This document shows positions 61,991 to 64,000 of a DNA stretch of 64,000 nt, one piece after another (the stretch's first letter is position 1; each line of letters opens with the position of its first letter). Below the pieces are notes generated by a model. It saw nothing but the letters and a program-made list of their open reading frames with translations. It ran no database searches and was not told where the DNA came from. The position numbers were made by a program, and so were the translations under genes. The stretch comes from Cylindrotheca closterium (lineage: Eukaryota; Bacillariophyta; Bacillariophyceae; Bacillariales; Bacillariaceae): the NCBI GenBank assembly GCA_933822405.4, contig CAKOGP040002202.1, positions 310,001 to 374,000 of the forward strand, in the 5' to 3' direction.

Positions 61991-64000
61991 CTAGTAGGCG
62001 CCGACCATATCTATATCTTGAGTAGCCAAGATATCGTAGACGCAACCCTTGCGGCTGAACTCATCTTCAAGTCCAGCACAAGCGGTTTCAGCTTGTTCTT
62101 CCGAGACAGTACTCTCGTCCAATCGGCGCTTGCGGGCTCCCTGTGGATTTTCTGGAACCAAGCACTTCTCTGGGAACTGTGGCCGAGATACAGCATGGAA
62201 GTAGTGTCCATCAGATGGCAAGACTTGCCACTCGTTTCCAAGTTCGGTAAAGTCGTGCAACACAGTGTTTCCATCGCGAGCATAAGTGTTGCCAGTCTTG
62301 AAATCACCAGTGATACCAATAGACTTTCCAAAAGAAGTCTCAGACCCACCAATAATTTTCACTCCAACAAACTCCTTGAAGGTTTTGATTACAATCTTTT
62401 CTCCTGGATACAGGCTACCCAAATCAATTGTGTACCGATCAGTGTTGTCATTGAGGGACACAGGGAAGCCAGATAGATCAGACAATTCGCCCATGTGTTC
62501 GTAGTTGATCCAATAGCTGGCAGAGAAATCGGGCAATCCTTCGATTTCAAGAATGTCATTGCCAATGCGGATGACAGCCTTTTCGATGTAACTCCAGAAG
62601 CGAACCATCTTGGTACGGATATGAATATCTATACCAAGGCCGTTGGCAAAGTCCTTGTCTGAAATCATGACGATATCACACTGCCCATGGAATTCAAAGT
62701 GTTCATTCTTCCATGTCTTGACTGGATATGTAGAGAGAAGGTCGAATGTGAGAAAGTGGTGCGTCAGAATCGAATTGTGTCAATCAGCGCTATACTTACA
62801 GTGGGGATCACCAGTCACCTCGGTTTCCGGCTCGTCGTCGTTTGCAACAGGGGATGCAATGGGAGACGCAACTGGAGACGAGACAGAGCCAGTTGTGGAT
62901 CCGGAAGTGGGACCAGAGGTTGGTCCAGAGGTGGGCGCTGAAGTAGGACCAGAGGTAGGAACAGGTGTCGGTCCACTAGTTGGTCCCGATGTTGGGCCTG
63001 AACTAGGAGCGGGCGTGGGACCTGATGTGGGACCAGACGTTGGCTCTGGATTCGGAGCTAACGTTGGACCAGAGGTAGGAGCAGACGTGGGTCCACTTGT
63101 TGGTCCGGATGTTGGACCAGAGGTAGGAGCAGGCGTGGGTCCAGGCGTGGGTCCAGGCGTGGGTCCACTTGTTGGTCCGGATGTTGGACCAGAGGTAGGA
63201 GCAGGTGTAGGCCCACTTGTTGGTCCTGACGTTGGCAGGCTCGTTGGACGATGGGTAGGTGCTGATGTCGGCCCACTTGTTGGACCAGAGGTAGGCACAG
63301 CTGTGGGTCCACTAGTGGGTATTGAGGTTGGATCAGACACTGGATCCGGAACACAAGCAAATTGTGGAGATGGGCGATCGTTGATTCCTCCTTTCCATAC
63401 TTCAACAACCGCACTTCCAGTGGCAGCATCCGTGTTGATATATGTCACCATAACTGTTACCGATTGTCCACTGTAAGCCCAGTTAGCAAATGTTATGAAA
63501 GAGCCGCCGGCTATGGTCGCCTCCATATAAGATGCGGTGCTATCGATGCTCATAGAAGTTACCGTGACCAAATTTCGATGCTCAGATGTGCCTTCGTTCG
63601 CCCCCACCGCATGATTGAAGATAACGTAATTGTTCCAATAGCCTTCGGTCAGTTGTAAGACCACATTCTCGCAACCGTTTACCACATTGGGGACTCTGTC
63701 TACCCCCACCAAAATTCCAGCAAAGTTTGTGGTCAAGGGATCTATTCCAACATTGTAGGGAGTGTACCAGCCTAGCTGCCAAGAGTGTGCACCGTTGAAA
63801 CACATTCTGTTTCCGAAGGGGGTATCATCAGCCGCGCCCTTTGTATAGCCCATGGCTCCAGTCTCGTCCTCATATTCTTCATCTCCCCATGAATGGCTGA
63901 ATGAAGAAACAATCGGAAATGTGAGAATCAATTTGACGAATTTGAGGAGTGCAACAAGTAACGAAGTAACGAAACAACTCACTCCAGGCCAAAATTGTGT
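61991..64000 (-). CDS. Secreted metalloprotease, module copy 2 (5' part outside the window)
   Basis: Partial gene. Seen are the end of exon 3 (64000-63983), exon 4 (63896-62800) and exon 5 (62721-61991), with introns of 86 and 78 bp at the same places as copy 1. Exon 3 ends with the HNFGL part of the zinc motif and exon 4 begins HSWG; the residue just before the third His is Asp here (from ga|c) where copy 1 has Ala. The linker is PTSGPT-like but lacks the five 60-bp units. The VWD-like C-terminus (FSASYWINYEHMG, KRRLDESTVSEEQAETACAG) is intact. Catalytic residues upstream of the edge cannot be checked. Confidence 0.82.

Noticed and set aside
62643..63476. Long plus-strand frame rich in VGPEVGPDVGP
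   Set aside because: Same effect: antisense shadow of the second protease linker.
1..64000. tRNA, rRNA or riboswitch genes
   Set aside because: I scanned intergenic stretches for tRNA B-box-like sequence and conserved rRNA blocks and saw none; a tRNAscan-SE run would settle this.

Overview
This is a stretch of eukaryotic nuclear DNA, most likely from a pennate diatom; I do not name a species. Four things point there. Many genes have short GT-AG introns (about 70-215 bp). The Sec14-like/DUF6824 proteins are of a type I know mainly from diatoms. One nuclease carries a signal peptide followed by a phenylalanine-centred 'ASAFAP-like' plastid-targeting site. There are also long Pro-Thr-rich linkers in secreted proteases. 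The DNA carries one short assembly gap (38961-38970). I saw no tRNA, rRNA, CRISPR array or prokaryotic operon.

Layout. (1) 1-9.7 kb is a local array of five CRAL-TRIO + DUF6824 genes (one on the minus strand, four on the plus strand) plus a broken sixth fragment at the left edge. All five share one phase-0 intron position. The array shows gene conversion, a deletion at a splice donor and a shared 31-bp upstream motif. (2) 10.2-20.5 kb holds a predicted plastid-targeted, membrane-anchored staphylococcal-nuclease-like protein, a BAP31-like ER protein, a protein with three WWE domains, two paralogous type II membrane proteins of unknown function, a tiny secreted Lys/Ser peptide and a divergent actin. 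(3) 20.9-30.5 kb holds a double GT61-like glycosyltransferase, a coiled-coil protein, a dynamin-family GTPase with a signal peptide, and a protein with a Gln/His-rich tail. (4) 31.7-35 kb holds two tandem membrane alpha/beta hydrolases, the second fused to an N-terminal ArfGAP zinc finger. (5) 36-47.9 kb holds a secreted GH78-like rhamnosidase, a large Pro-rich unknown protein interrupted by the gap, a six-exon Patched/RND-type transporter and a tRNA-binding OB-fold protein. (6) 49.5-53.9 kb holds a TPR-like protein, an ankyrin + J-domain (+ possible LOTUS) protein, and Elp3. (7) 54.3-64 kb is a duplicated two-gene module. In each copy a protein with two dsRBD-like repeats converges on a secreted zinc metalloprotease with a Pro-Thr-rich linker and a VWD-like C-terminus. 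The second protease runs off the right edge.

No single pathway unites the window. The secretory and surface theme is strong (rhamnosidase, glycosyltransferase, proteases, secreted peptide, Patched-like transporter), and local tandem duplication is the main force shaping the region. The best candidates for new biology are the ArfGAP-TM-hydrolase fusion, the Sec14-DUF6824 array, the duplicated dsRBD-like/protease module, the actin with altered catalytic residues and the signal-peptide dynamin. Intron coordinates were worked out by hand from GT/AG sites, reading frame and paralogue alignment, not from transcripts.
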